From positions 1 through 15,962 of the forward strand of contig CAJMBP010000034.1 in assembly GCA_905211675.1 (NCBI GenBank): 15,962 bases of DNA. The letters run 5' to 3'. The position numbers and the translations under genes were made by a program. This document shows, piece after piece, positions 7,653-15,061 of the stretch (position 1 is the stretch's first letter; each line of letters opens with the position of its first letter). The notes under the pieces were generated by a model. It was not told the DNA's origin. It searched no databases and saw only the letters and a program-made list of their open reading frames with translations. The stretch is from an uncultured Oscillospiraceae bacterium. GTDB taxonomy: Bacteria > Bacillota > Clostridia > Oscillospirales > Acutalibacteraceae.

Positions 7653-7778
7653 TCAGCTCAAAACCCTTTTTAAACGCAAAAAGGCATACCTGTGCTCTAA
7701 ACAGAGCATAGGTACGCCTTTATATTTACAAGTTAAGTTATTAGTATCGCCGTTATCGTCGCTACTGTCGCTGTCCAT
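7653..7778 (-). CDS. candidate leader peptide upstream of the CNNM gene (41 codons)
   Basis: Below the usual size cutoff, a minus-strand frame starts at ATG 7778 and ends with TGA at 7653. It begins MDSDSSDDNGD, five Asp in the first eleven residues, and ends in a basic stretch (RLKRVLS). GGAGG (7791-7795) lies 12 nt before the ATG, which is longer than ideal. The frame passes through the whole terminator hairpin and its T-run, so a ribosome on it would block hairpin folding. A promoter sits just upstream. It may be a regulatory leader peptide rather than a functional protein. A competing start, TTG at 7786 in another frame, gives a 17-residue hydrophobic peptide that stops at 7733, before the hairpin. 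Which is translated is unknown. Confidence 0.4.
   Translation of the reverse strand: MDSDSSDDNGDTNNLTCKYKGVPMLCLEHRYAFLRLKRVLS
7678..7722 (-). terminator. terminator/attenuator hairpin before the CNNM gene
   Basis: An 18-bp stem with one A-C mismatch and one G-T pair closes on a four-base loop (7699-7702). The arms are AAGGCATACCTGTGCTCT and its partner at 7703-7720. On the minus strand it is followed by a run of five T, the canonical terminator order; the plus-strand side is weaker. It is the only hairpin after the DUF4838 gene and lies 70 bp before the CNNM start codon, downstream of a strong promoter, so it can both end DUF4838 transcripts and attenuate CNNM transcripts. Confidence 0.85.
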
Positions 7779-7824
7779 AAAGACAAATTTCCTCCGAAAA
7801 ATAAATATTATATCAGTATTACAT

Positions 7825-7853
7825 ATTATATCAAACGCAACAGATTAAGTCAA
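7825..7853 (-). promoter_or_regulatory. strong sigma-A promoter for the CNNM leader
   Basis: On the minus strand: -35 TTGACT (7848-7853), a 17-bp spacer, and -10 TATAAT (7825-7830). The start would be near 7818, giving about 140 nt of leader up to the hairpin T-run. A second TATAAT at 7807-7812 lacks a good -35. The -35 begins 7 bp after the DUF4838 stop codon. Confidence 0.82.
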
Positions 7854-7860
7854 GAACTAT

Positions 7861-9615
7861 TTAAAGCAGACTTTCACGGTCATATCTCCACGGAGAAGTA
7901 TAATACACTCCGCGGTTTTTGCCGTCTATCCAAGCTCGGTAGGTGCGTTCTATATTGCACCACTCGTCAAGCCGCGAAATATTATGAGCGCGAAGATCGC
8001 TGAAAAACTCATTTATTTTCTCGGCATTATAGTTTTTATCTGTAATCTCATTCCAATATATATCTGCAAAGCGGATAGAAAGCCTTGCCTTTTGAACGCG
8101 CGCCAAGCGAATTCCGTCTCCGCGCACTGCGTTTTCAGCATTGTCAAACAACACATTGTATTTTTTAAGCCATTCGTCGCTTAAATAGCCCGGGCGTTTT
8201 ATGTCCTGTATATACAGGTGATAGTTTTCACGCTCTACATAATCGCATATCATATCAAGATATTCTTGTAAATATATAGCCGCTTCACCGTAGTAGTACT
8301 GCATAAACTCTTTGCGGTGGGTTTCAATGTCGCAATCGGGATTCCACAAAAGCTTTGAAAGCAGATACACCCGCAGCTCGTTAAAATCAACACCGCCGTT
8401 ATAGGCGCAGTTTGACTCCTCAAAAACGCCCTTTACATTATATTTTGCAAGGATTTGTAAATTAGGCTGTAAAACGCGCCAGTTGGCAAACGGCATAGGA
8501 TAAAGCGGAAAATTAGAGGTGTAATCCCATACATAAAGCCTACTGCAAACCCTGCTCCATTCCCTTAGGTCTTCGATAAACACGGTGGTCCTACCGCTTG
8601 GGTGCTTTTGTGCGCGAGAGCGGTCATCGCACCTGTCATAAGGGTGGGCAAAGCAGGTGTTGCTGGCGCAAAGCCGTACACAAACATTATGCCGTGTTTT
8701 TGTAAGGTGTGAAGCAGGCCTTGTATAATGGTATGCAAGTATATCAAAGGTGACATCAGGAAACTCGGGCTCTAAAATCTCGGCAACCTTATTTACAAAT
8801 TTAATAAGTGTACCTACCGGTGAGCCCTCCTCGTAGTCGGATTTAAGGCAGTTTTCGCACTGACAGTTATTTATATTGTCGTTTTGAGAAATCGAAATTA
8901 TCTTCTTGTCGGGATTTTCCTTTAAGATTTTACGAACATTATCTACGACTATGTTTATAAGCTCGGGATTTGTAAGGCACAGCTGCCAATGATCTTTTTC
9001 GCCGATCATTCGCCTGCCGTCAAAAAACGAATAATATTCGGGGTGCGTATCACGGTAAAGCTCGTGCGGCACAAGCTGCGAAAAGCTGTGTGCCCCCAAT
9101 GCGTATGCAATATTACCGCCTACATTTTCGGGTATATTGCTGAACGCGCCGTTAATTCGGCACATCGAAGCAAATTTGGGAAAGCGGGTCACTCCCGCAT
9201 AGTCGATATCTCTGAATTCAAACACGGGCTTTTCGCGCCTGCTTATACTATCGATTTCAAGCTTTGTTTTTGTGGGTATTTTTTCGCAGTCATAGGCAAA
9301 AAAACGGCAACCTGCAATTTCAAGCAGTTCAAAGCCGCCGTAAATTACGCCGCGCTTTCCGCCTTTAATAAACAGCTTTCCGTCTGCGGTATTTATAAAA
9401 AACTCATCGTCGGCATAAGATTTATCCGAATTTATGTATATTCCGTCGGCGTTTTCACCCTTGTTTACGCCTATCTCAAACGGCGCAAGGGTTATTCTGG
9501 CAAGATAATATTGAAGCTGTTTTGCTATAAACCATATCTGCGAATCGCAATTTTCAAAATCTGCTTCGGGCACAAATATATCGCCGAAAGGCACCCTGTT
9601 TTCTGCTAAAATCAT
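7861..9615 (-). CDS. DUF4838 domain-containing glycosidase-like protein
   Basis: This 584-residue protein has an N-terminal alpha/beta domain like those before GH20 and alpha-glucuronidase catalytic domains (about 1-115; GGKRGVIYGGFELLE is characteristic). The DUF4838 barrel-like region follows. Around 243-246 it has SQND followed by a CxCxxC cluster (CQCENC). Further on it has FVNKVAEIL, and GVFEESN near the C-terminal third. Known DUF4838 proteins are carbohydrate-active; the substrate is not known. There is no signal peptide, so it should act in the cytoplasm. The frame is open to a GTG at 9624, but the ATG at 9615 is chosen because AAGGAG lies 8 nt before it. It is divergent from a GH94-type phosphorylase, which suggests joint breakdown of an imported sugar (inference). 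Confidence 0.8.
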   Translation of the reverse strand: MILAENRVPFGDIFVPEADFENCDSQIWFIAKQLQYYLARITLAPFEIGVNKGENADGIYINSDKSYADDEFFINTADGKLFIKGGKRGVIYGGFELLEIAGCRFFAYDCEKIPTKTKLEIDSISRREKPVFEFRDIDYAGVTRFPKFASMCRINGAFSNIPENVGGNIAYALGAHSFSQLVPHELYRDTHPEYYSFFDGRRMIGEKDHWQLCLTNPELINIVVDNVRKILKENPDKKIISISQNDNINNCQCENCLKSDYEEGSPVGTLIKFVNKVAEILEPEFPDVTFDILAYHYTRPASHLTKTRHNVCVRLCASNTCFAHPYDRCDDRSRAQKHPSGRTTVFIEDLREWSRVCSRLYVWDYTSNFPLYPMPFANWRVLQPNLQILAKYNVKGVFEESNCAYNGGVDFNELRVYLLSKLLWNPDCDIETHRKEFMQYYYGEAAIYLQEYLDMICDYVERENYHLYIQDIKRPGYLSDEWLKKYNVLFDNAENAVRGDGIRLARVQKARLSIRFADIYWNEITDKNYNAEKINEFFSDLRAHNISRLDEWCNIERTYRAWIDGKNRGVYYTSPWRYDRESLL

Positions 9616-9646
9616 AAGCCGCACTCCTTTTATTTTGCTATGCTTA

Positions 9647-9675
9647 ATTATAATGCGGTAATTTATATTTGTAAA
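9647..9675 (-). promoter_or_regulatory. sigma-A promoter for the DUF4838 gene
   Basis: On the minus strand: -35 TTTACA (9670-9675), a 17-bp spacer, and -10 TATAAT (9647-9652). The start would be near 9640, leaving a 25-nt leader that contains the AAGGAG site. No equally good promoter is seen on the plus strand for the divergent phosphorylase gene; the best candidate is TTGAAA at 9689 with TAAAGT 17 bp later, which is weak. Confidence 0.75.
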
Positions 9676-9748
9676 CCGTAAAATTGTATTGAAATTATCG
9701 CTTATTTATGATAAAGTTAAAGCACCATTTAAAAAAAGGCGTGATTTT

Positions 9749-12274
9749 ATGAGTTTTGAAAATCGGTTAAAAAAGCTTATGGAGCAAATAAACGATTTTA
9801 AGGCGACAGCCGACAACAGTCTGCCGCAAAACACCTTCTATCTTAATGAAAAAGATATTCTTTGCTGTGAACGCGAAAGCGGAATATCGCGGTTTCCGTA
9901 TGATGCTGACGGCCTTGTGCTATGGGCAAGAAGCAACGGACACATTGACGCGTACGAATCTACCTTTACAATTTTTAAAGAGCTCAATTTTTCGGAAGAT
10001 GCAAATATATCATTTGTAGGCGGAATAAAAACCGAAGGCGGCGACTTTTTCCCCGTTTCTGTTTTTGACTGTGACCGTCAGGCTTTTGAGCCGTTTGAAA
10101 TTAAGCGTTATGTTGTTTATTCATTCAGATACGCTTATTATATAGCCGACACCGAAAATGTTACATTTGCGGTAAGGGTTCATGTAAGCCGCGACAAGCA
10201 TATTCACCTTGCATATACGGCGATAAACAAAACCGATAAGCCGCAGAAAGTTTATATGCTTTCATACATTGACGCATGGCTTTTTTACCGGAATGTCGGC
10301 GGTCCGTATGATGTTATGAACCGCTTTGCCAAAATTTCAGACAACCGTAATTTTATGATTAGGTCTTATGAAGATTGCATGTTGATTGCGCGCGGCGCCT
10401 GCGGCAAAGCCCCCGACAAAGAGTATTTAACAACCGCAAAATCGGGTGTTTTAGGCGCACCCGGCCGTCATATAAACAACGCCGCCTGTCTTAAAAATGG
10501 CGAATTCATAAACGGGCACACCGCGACAAATTCGTCGGACACACCTGTTTGCGCCGACTGCGCACACTACACGCTCGACGGCAACGGCCTTGTTCGCCGC
10601 GAATATGAGCTGGTTTACCGCCATTCGCTCAAAGAGCTTGAGCCGTTTTACGGTTTAAAGCCCGATTTTGAAAAAATCGACTCGGCCTTAACCGAGGACG
10701 ATAATGCCGAATATGCAAAATTTGAAAATATGAAAACAAATTTTGCAAACTTTAAGGGCGATATAAACCCGAATGTTTTGAACAAGTTTGTGCGCAACAT
10801 TCAAAAGCAGGTTTCACTTTGCGCGCTCGGAAAAAACTATGCGGGTGCGTTTATGGGCGTGCGCGATGTTATGCAACAGCTCGAATCGTCGCTTATTTGG
10901 CAGAGCGCCGACAGCCGCCGTCAGTTTATAACCGCGCTGAACTATATTCTTGAAGACGGCAGACCTCCGCGTCAGTATTCGGTATCAAGCGACCCCGACA
11001 CCGTTCCCGATTTTGACCTTCGCAAATTCATAGATCAAGGCGTGTGGATTATAACGACACTCCACACCTATCTTTCATATACCGACGACTGGTCAATACT
11101 TGATGAAAAATGCGGGTACTTTGTTGCAAACCAAAACAACACCGCGGTTGTTGCCAAAAGTAAAACCGTCGATACCGTGCTTGACCACATTGTTAAAATA
11201 ATGGACTTTTTATGCAGTAATGTCGATGAGACCACGGGTTGCCTGCATTCGCTTTTCGGTGACTGGAACGATGCGCTTGACGGACTTGGCCGAACAGCCG
11301 ACACCTCACGCGAATTCGGCACCGGCTGCAGTGTTATGGCTTCTCTTCAGCTTTACCAAAACTGCCGTGAAATCTGCGAAATATTGGAGCACACCGCAAA
11401 ATACACCGAAAAAATTGCATATTACAAAAAAATCGCCTGCGGTCTTAAAAAAGGGCTTGCAAAATATGCGGTTGATACCGACGCCGACGGCAAACGCAGG
11501 GTAATACACGGCTGGGGCGACAAAATGTCTTATAAAATCGGTTCTTGGTGCGACCCCGACGGCAAATCACGCGCAAGCTGTACCGCAAACTCCTTCTGGG
11601 CGATTTCGGATATGATAAAAAACGACCCTTCTATGAAGCAAAGTATTATGGAATCGTTTAAGTGTCTTGATTCAACCTACGGAATTATGACATTTGATAA
11701 AGCATTCCCGAAAGATATGCACAAATACGTCGGCCGCATATCAAACATAACGGCGGGTACCTACGAAAACGCCGGCACCTACGTTCACGCAACAATGTTT
11801 GCCGTGTCTGCACTGTTTTTGTTAGGTGAAAGCGAAGAGGCTTGGCGGCAGTTTATTCTTGCCACGGTTTTATCGCACCAAAACTGCACAAAATCGCCCT
11901 TTGTAATGCCTAACTCATACTTTAAAAACGATGATTGGTGCATAGACGGTTATTCATTTTTCGATTGGTACACAGGCAGCGGAACTGTATTTATAAAAAA
12001 TCTTATAAAATTTGGTTTCGGCGTATGCCCCACACTTGACGGGCTTGTTATTCAAACCGCCGCTTCAATGCCTACAACCGACGCGTCTTTAAATATTGTT
12101 GTCAAGGGCCATCCGATTACCGTAAAATACACCGATACAGGCTCCGCCAAGCGAAGCTTTAAGCTTAACGGCAAAGCGGCAACCGGCGTATTCGACAGCC
12201 TTATGAACACCGAAAAGCTGTTTATACCCACCGCAGAGCTTACCGACGGCACGGTTATTGAAATAATCGACTGA
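9749..12274 (+). CDS. GH94-type glycoside phosphorylase
   Basis: This 841-residue protein has the plan of cellobiose/chitobiose phosphorylases: an N-terminal beta-sandwich (about 1-300), a helical linker, an (alpha/alpha)6 barrel (about 350-770) and a C-terminal beta layer. Residues 504-508 read GDWND, the segment that carries the general-acid aspartate in GH94. Residues 740-744 read WYTGS, matching the family's phosphate-binding loop. Such enzymes split a disaccharide with phosphate to give a sugar 1-phosphate inside the cell. The disaccharide here cannot be named. The frame extends to a TTG at 9689, but the ATG at 9749 with AAAGG 9 nt upstream fits better. There is no signal peptide. Its stop is only 6 bp from the -35 of the T-box promoter. 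Confidence 0.8.
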   Translation: MSFENRLKKLMEQINDFKATADNSLPQNTFYLNEKDILCCERESGISRFPYDADGLVLWARSNGHIDAYESTFTIFKELNFSEDANISFVGGIKTEGGDFFPVSVFDCDRQAFEPFEIKRYVVYSFRYAYYIADTENVTFAVRVHVSRDKHIHLAYTAINKTDKPQKVYMLSYIDAWLFYRNVGGPYDVMNRFAKISDNRNFMIRSYEDCMLIARGACGKAPDKEYLTTAKSGVLGAPGRHINNAACLKNGEFINGHTATNSSDTPVCADCAHYTLDGNGLVRREYELVYRHSLKELEPFYGLKPDFEKIDSALTEDDNAEYAKFENMKTNFANFKGDINPNVLNKFVRNIQKQVSLCALGKNYAGAFMGVRDVMQQLESSLIWQSADSRRQFITALNYILEDGRPPRQYSVSSDPDTVPDFDLRKFIDQGVWIITTLHTYLSYTDDWSILDEKCGYFVANQNNTAVVAKSKTVDTVLDHIVKIMDFLCSNVDETTGCLHSLFGDWNDALDGLGRTADTSREFGTGCSVMASLQLYQNCREICEILEHTAKYTEKIAYYKKIACGLKKGLAKYAVDTDADGKRRVIHGWGDKMSYKIGSWCDPDGKSRASCTANSFWAISDMIKNDPSMKQSIMESFKCLDSTYGIMTFDKAFPKDMHKYVGRISNITAGTYENAGTYVHATMFAVSALFLLGESEEAWRQFILATVLSHQNCTKSPFVMPNSYFKNDDWCIDGYSFFDWYTGSGTVFIKNLIKFGFGVCPTLDGLVIQTAASMPTTDASLNIVVKGHPITVKYTDTGSAKRSFKLNGKAATGVFDSLMNTEKLFIPTAELTDGTVIEIID

Positions 12275-12280
12275 TAAATC

Positions 12281-12309
12281 TTGACATTTTAATACCGTGA
12301 TGATATAAT
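12281..12309 (+). promoter_or_regulatory. consensus promoter of the asnS-asnA T-box transcript
   Basis: Perfect -35 TTGACA (12281-12286), a 17-bp spacer, and perfect -10 TATAAT (12304-12309). The start would be near 12316, just before the T-box stem I. The strength fits a transcript whose output is set by attenuation. Confidence 0.9.
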
Positions 12310-12315
12310 CTACAC

Positions 12316-12600
12316 ATATTGTAAAAGCTACGACAGAGAAAAGTAATGGTATAAACGGTGCTCAGTGAGCGGCAGACAGTGTAAACGCCGCCATACGCAT
12401 ACCGCGAAGAACACTCTTGAGCTGCAAACCCAAAGGCTTACCGCTTAGTAGGGGCGCCGTGTGCGGCACGTTAAAGCCGATAACAGTTTTTTGCTGTGAG
12501 CGACTGTGCTTGCACAGTAACACGGGTGGCACCGCGAATAGTATTTAATGCGCTATTCGTCCCTGATTTTTCAGAGGATGAATAGCGCTTATTATTTTTG
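12316..12600 (+). promoter_or_regulatory. T-box riboswitch, tRNA-Asn specific
   Basis: This fills the 353-bp spacer before asnS. The stem I 5' side has AGAGAAAAGTA (about 12334-12345). The apical AG-bulge/loop region has GTGCTCAGTGAGC and CAGTGTAAACG. The 3' side reads GAAGAACACTCTTGAGCTGC with a candidate specifier AAC (Asn) at 12410-12412. A perfect hairpin ACTGTG-CTTG-CACAGT (12503-12518) precedes the T-box motif AACACGGGTGGCACCGCG (12519-12536). The bulge is TGGC, whose last base would pair with a G discriminator, as tRNA-Asn has. CGAATAG (12535-12541) can pair with CTATTCG (12553-12559) as antiterminator, excluding the terminator. Uncharged tRNA-Asn should therefore raise transcription of asnS and asnA. 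Confidence 0.95.
12550..12599 (+). terminator. T-box intrinsic terminator
   Basis: GCGCTATTC (12550-12558) pairs with GAATAGCGC (12580-12588). The stem continues through GTCC/GGAT and CTGA/TCAG with one bulged A around a short T loop. It is followed by TTATTATTTTTG. The left arm overlaps the antiterminator strand, as required for a switch. It is also the first terminator downstream of the phosphorylase gene. Confidence 0.92.
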
Positions 12601-12627
12601 TATAAATTATTTACGGAGTGATAGTTT

Positions 12628-14001
12628 ATGAAACACATCGACATTATTGACATTATGAAGGGCGACTTTGTCGGCAAATCGGTTACGGTTTGCGGTTGGG
12701 TGCGCACATCACGCGATTCTAAAAATATGGCGTTTTTAGAGCTTAACGACGGCACAACGCTGAAACATCTTCAAATAGTAATCGACAAGTCGGTTTTAAG
12801 CGATATATCGGAGTATATGAAGCTTGGCACCTCACTTAAGGTTGAAGGAACGGTTGTAAAATCGGTAGTAGCGCAAGATTCGGTTGAAGTTAACGCAGAA
12901 TCAATCACCGTTTTAGGCGTTTGTCCGCCCGATTATCCCTTACAGAAAAAGCGCCACACTCTCGAATATTTACGCACTATCCCCGCACTTCGCGTGCGCA
13001 CAAACACCTTTAACGCCGTGCTTCGCGTGCGCTCGGTAATTTCGGCTTGTATTCACGAATTTTTTCAAAGCCGCCACTACACCTATGTTCACACACCTCT
13101 CATCACAGGAAGTGACTGTGAGGGCGCAGGTGAAATGTTTAAGGTAACCACCCTTCCGTTTGACCACGGTTTTAAAACCGAAGAGGAGGCAGACGCCGCC
13201 GACTTTTTCGGTCGCCGCGCGGCACTTTCGGTATCGGGTCAGTTAGAGGGCGAGGTTGCCGCAATGGCGCTCGGTAAAATTTATACCTTCGGTCCGTCCT
13301 TCCGCGCAGAAAAAAGCAACACGCCGCGCCATGTTGCAGAGTTTTGGCATGTCGAGCCCGAGGTTGCTTTTGCAGAGCTGCCCGACATTATTGAAATTGC
13401 CGAAGCCCTTATAAAGCATATAATCAACACCGTGCTCCAAAAATGCCCCGAAGAGCTTAAATTCTTTGACGCCCACTTTGAAAAAGGTCTTATTGAAAAA
13501 CTGCAAAATGTTGTAAGCCACGACTTTGCCGTTATGACCTACACCGAAGCGATCGACGCACTTAAAACAAGCGGCAAAGAATTTCAGTACCCTGTGGAAT
13601 GGGGCTGTGACCTTATGACCGAGCACGAGCGCTACATCGCCGAAGAGGTTTGCAAGCGCCCTGTATTCCTTACCGACTACCCGAAAGAAATTAAATCTTT
13701 CTATATGAAGCAAAATTCCGACGGAAAAACCGTTGCCGCAACCGACCTGCTTGTGCCCACAGTCGGCGAAATCATCGGTTGCAGCGAGCGTGAAGCCGAC
13801 CTTGACAAACTGCTTGAAGCTATGAAGATTCGCAATATGAATCTTGACGAATACGCCGATTATATTTCACTTCGCAAGTTCGGCTCGGTGCCTCACAGCG
13901 GCTTTGGTTTAGGCCTTGAAAGAATTATTATGTATGTTACGGGCGTACAAAATATACGCGATGTTATTCTTTACCCCCGTACAGTCGGCAGCATTTCTTA
14001 A
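12628..14001 (+). CDS. asnS: asparagine--tRNA ligase
   Basis: This class IIb aminoacyl-tRNA synthetase charges tRNA-Asn with asparagine. An OB-fold anticodon-binding domain (about 15-105) precedes the catalytic domain. Motif 2 is FRAEKSN at 225-231, followed by HVAEFWHVEPE. Motif 3 is GFGLGLER at 425-432, followed by the family ending IRDVILYPR. Length is 457, close to other bacterial AsnRS. GGAG lies 9 nt before the ATG. It is controlled by the tRNA-Asn T-box and followed 26 bp later by asnA. Presence of AsnRS means Asn-tRNA can be made directly rather than only by amidation of Asp-tRNA. Confidence 0.97.
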   Translation: MKHIDIIDIMKGDFVGKSVTVCGWVRTSRDSKNMAFLELNDGTTLKHLQIVIDKSVLSDISEYMKLGTSLKVEGTVVKSVVAQDSVEVNAESITVLGVCPPDYPLQKKRHTLEYLRTIPALRVRTNTFNAVLRVRSVISACIHEFFQSRHYTYVHTPLITGSDCEGAGEMFKVTTLPFDHGFKTEEEADAADFFGRRAALSVSGQLEGEVAAMALGKIYTFGPSFRAEKSNTPRHVAEFWHVEPEVAFAELPDIIEIAEALIKHIINTVLQKCPEELKFFDAHFEKGLIEKLQNVVSHDFAVMTYTEAIDALKTSGKEFQYPVEWGCDLMTEHERYIAEEVCKRPVFLTDYPKEIKSFYMKQNSDGKTVAATDLLVPTVGEIIGCSEREADLDKLLEAMKIRNMNLDEYADYISLRKFGSVPHSGFGLGLERIIMYVTGVQNIRDVILYPRTVGSIS

Positions 14002-14027
14002 AATTTATTTGATACGGAGTGATTTTT

Positions 14028-15011
14028 ATGTATAAATCAAAACTCACTGTGCTCGAAACACAGGATATTATACGCTCTTTGCGCCACAGATTTGAAGAAA
14101 ACCTTTGCGACGCTCTAAATTTACGCCGTGTGTCGGCGCCGCTTTTTGTAAGCCGAGGCAACGGCATAAACGATGACCTTAACGGCGTAGAACGCCCCGT
14201 TTCGTTTGATATTTTACAAACGGGCGAGGTTGTCGAGGTTGTTCACTCACTCGCAAAATGGAAGCGCGCGGCACTCGGAAAATACGGTTTCTCGATGCAC
14301 ACAGGTCTTTACACCGATATGAACGCCATTCGACGCGACGAGGTGTGTGACAGTGTTCACTCGCTTTATGTTGACCAATGGGACTGGGAAAAGATTATAT
14401 CAGAGGGCGACCGCACGGTAGAATTTTTGCAAGATACGGTAAAACGAATTTACTCGGCTGTACTGCTTACCGCAGATTTTATTGAGCGTAAGTGCCCCGT
14501 ACTCGACAACTACCTGCCGCGTGAAATCAAATTTATTACTTCGCAGGAATTGCTTGACAAATACCCCTCGCTTTCACCGAGAGAGCGTGAAACAGAAATT
14601 GTTAAGGAATACGGCGCCGTATTTGTTATGCAAATAGGCGGCAGGCTTTCGAACGGCGAAAAGCATGACGGCAGAGCCCCCGACTATGACGATTGGGCGC
14701 TTAACGGCGACTTAATAGTATATAACCGTGTGCTTGATTCCGCGCTCGAGCTTTCAAGCATGGGTATTCGCGTAGACAAGGAGTCGCTTGTAAAACAGCT
14801 CACCGCCGAAGGCAAGCTTGAACGCTTGGAGTTGCCCTTCCACAAGTCGCTTATGAATGGCGAATTGCCCTTTACAATAGGCGGCGGTATCGGTCAGTCA
14901 AGACTTTGCATGCAGCTGTTGCAGAAAGCCCACATTGGCGAAGTTCACGCTTCGGTATGGCCCGAAGAAGAAATTAAAAAGTGCGAAGAGTTGGGTATTC
15001 AACTTTTGTAA
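14028..15011 (+). CDS. asnA: aspartate--ammonia ligase (asparagine synthetase A)
   Basis: This ATP-dependent enzyme makes asparagine from aspartate and ammonia, and is structurally a relative of class II synthetases. Its 327 residues match the usual length near 330. Seen signatures: VDQWDWE at about 115-121, and GGGIGQSRLCMQLL at 285-298 close to the C-terminus, the motif-3-like ATP site. The frame extends to a GTG at 14019, but the ATG at 14028 is chosen: GGAG lies 8 nt before it in the same ACGGAGTGAT context used by asnS, and the GTG overlaps that site. It is co-transcribed with asnS under the T-box, so supply and charging respond to the same signal. Confidence 0.96.
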   Translation: MYKSKLTVLETQDIIRSLRHRFEENLCDALNLRRVSAPLFVSRGNGINDDLNGVERPVSFDILQTGEVVEVVHSLAKWKRAALGKYGFSMHTGLYTDMNAIRRDEVCDSVHSLYVDQWDWEKIISEGDRTVEFLQDTVKRIYSAVLLTADFIERKCPVLDNYLPREIKFITSQELLDKYPSLSPRERETEIVKEYGAVFVMQIGGRLSNGEKHDGRAPDYDDWALNGDLIVYNRVLDSALELSSMGIRVDKESLVKQLTAEGKLERLELPFHKSLMNGELPFTIGGGIGQSRLCMQLLQKAHIGEVHASVWPEEEIKKCEELGIQLL

Positions 15012-15029
15012 TACATAGCAAAATAATAT

Positions 15030-15054
15030 GCCTCTGCTTTATTAAAGCAGAGGC
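15030..15054. terminator. bidirectional terminator after asnA
   Basis: A perfect 12+12 palindrome around one T, GCCTCTGCTTTA and its complement, lies between the convergent asnA stop and the end of the minus-strand gene at 15062. The plus exit continues TTTATTGTTATT and the minus exit ATATTATTTTG, so it can stop transcription from both sides. Confidence 0.9.
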
Positions 15055-15061
15055 TTTATTG

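Noticed and set aside
8989..9609. A 206-residue plus-strand frame opposite the DUF4838 gene
   Set aside because: Lys/Cys/Tyr-rich low-similarity sequence exactly mirroring the real gene, with no start signal.
9656..9678. CGGT...ACCG dyad in the spacer between DUF4838 and phosphorylase genes, possible LacI-type operator
   Set aside because: Only the outer four base pairs are symmetric; the inner bases do not match, and the site overlaps the AT-rich promoter by chance expectation.
9689..9748. TTG extension of the phosphorylase by 20 residues
   Set aside because: The extension is basic and unlike the family N-terminus, while the ATG at 9749 has its own ribosome binding site.
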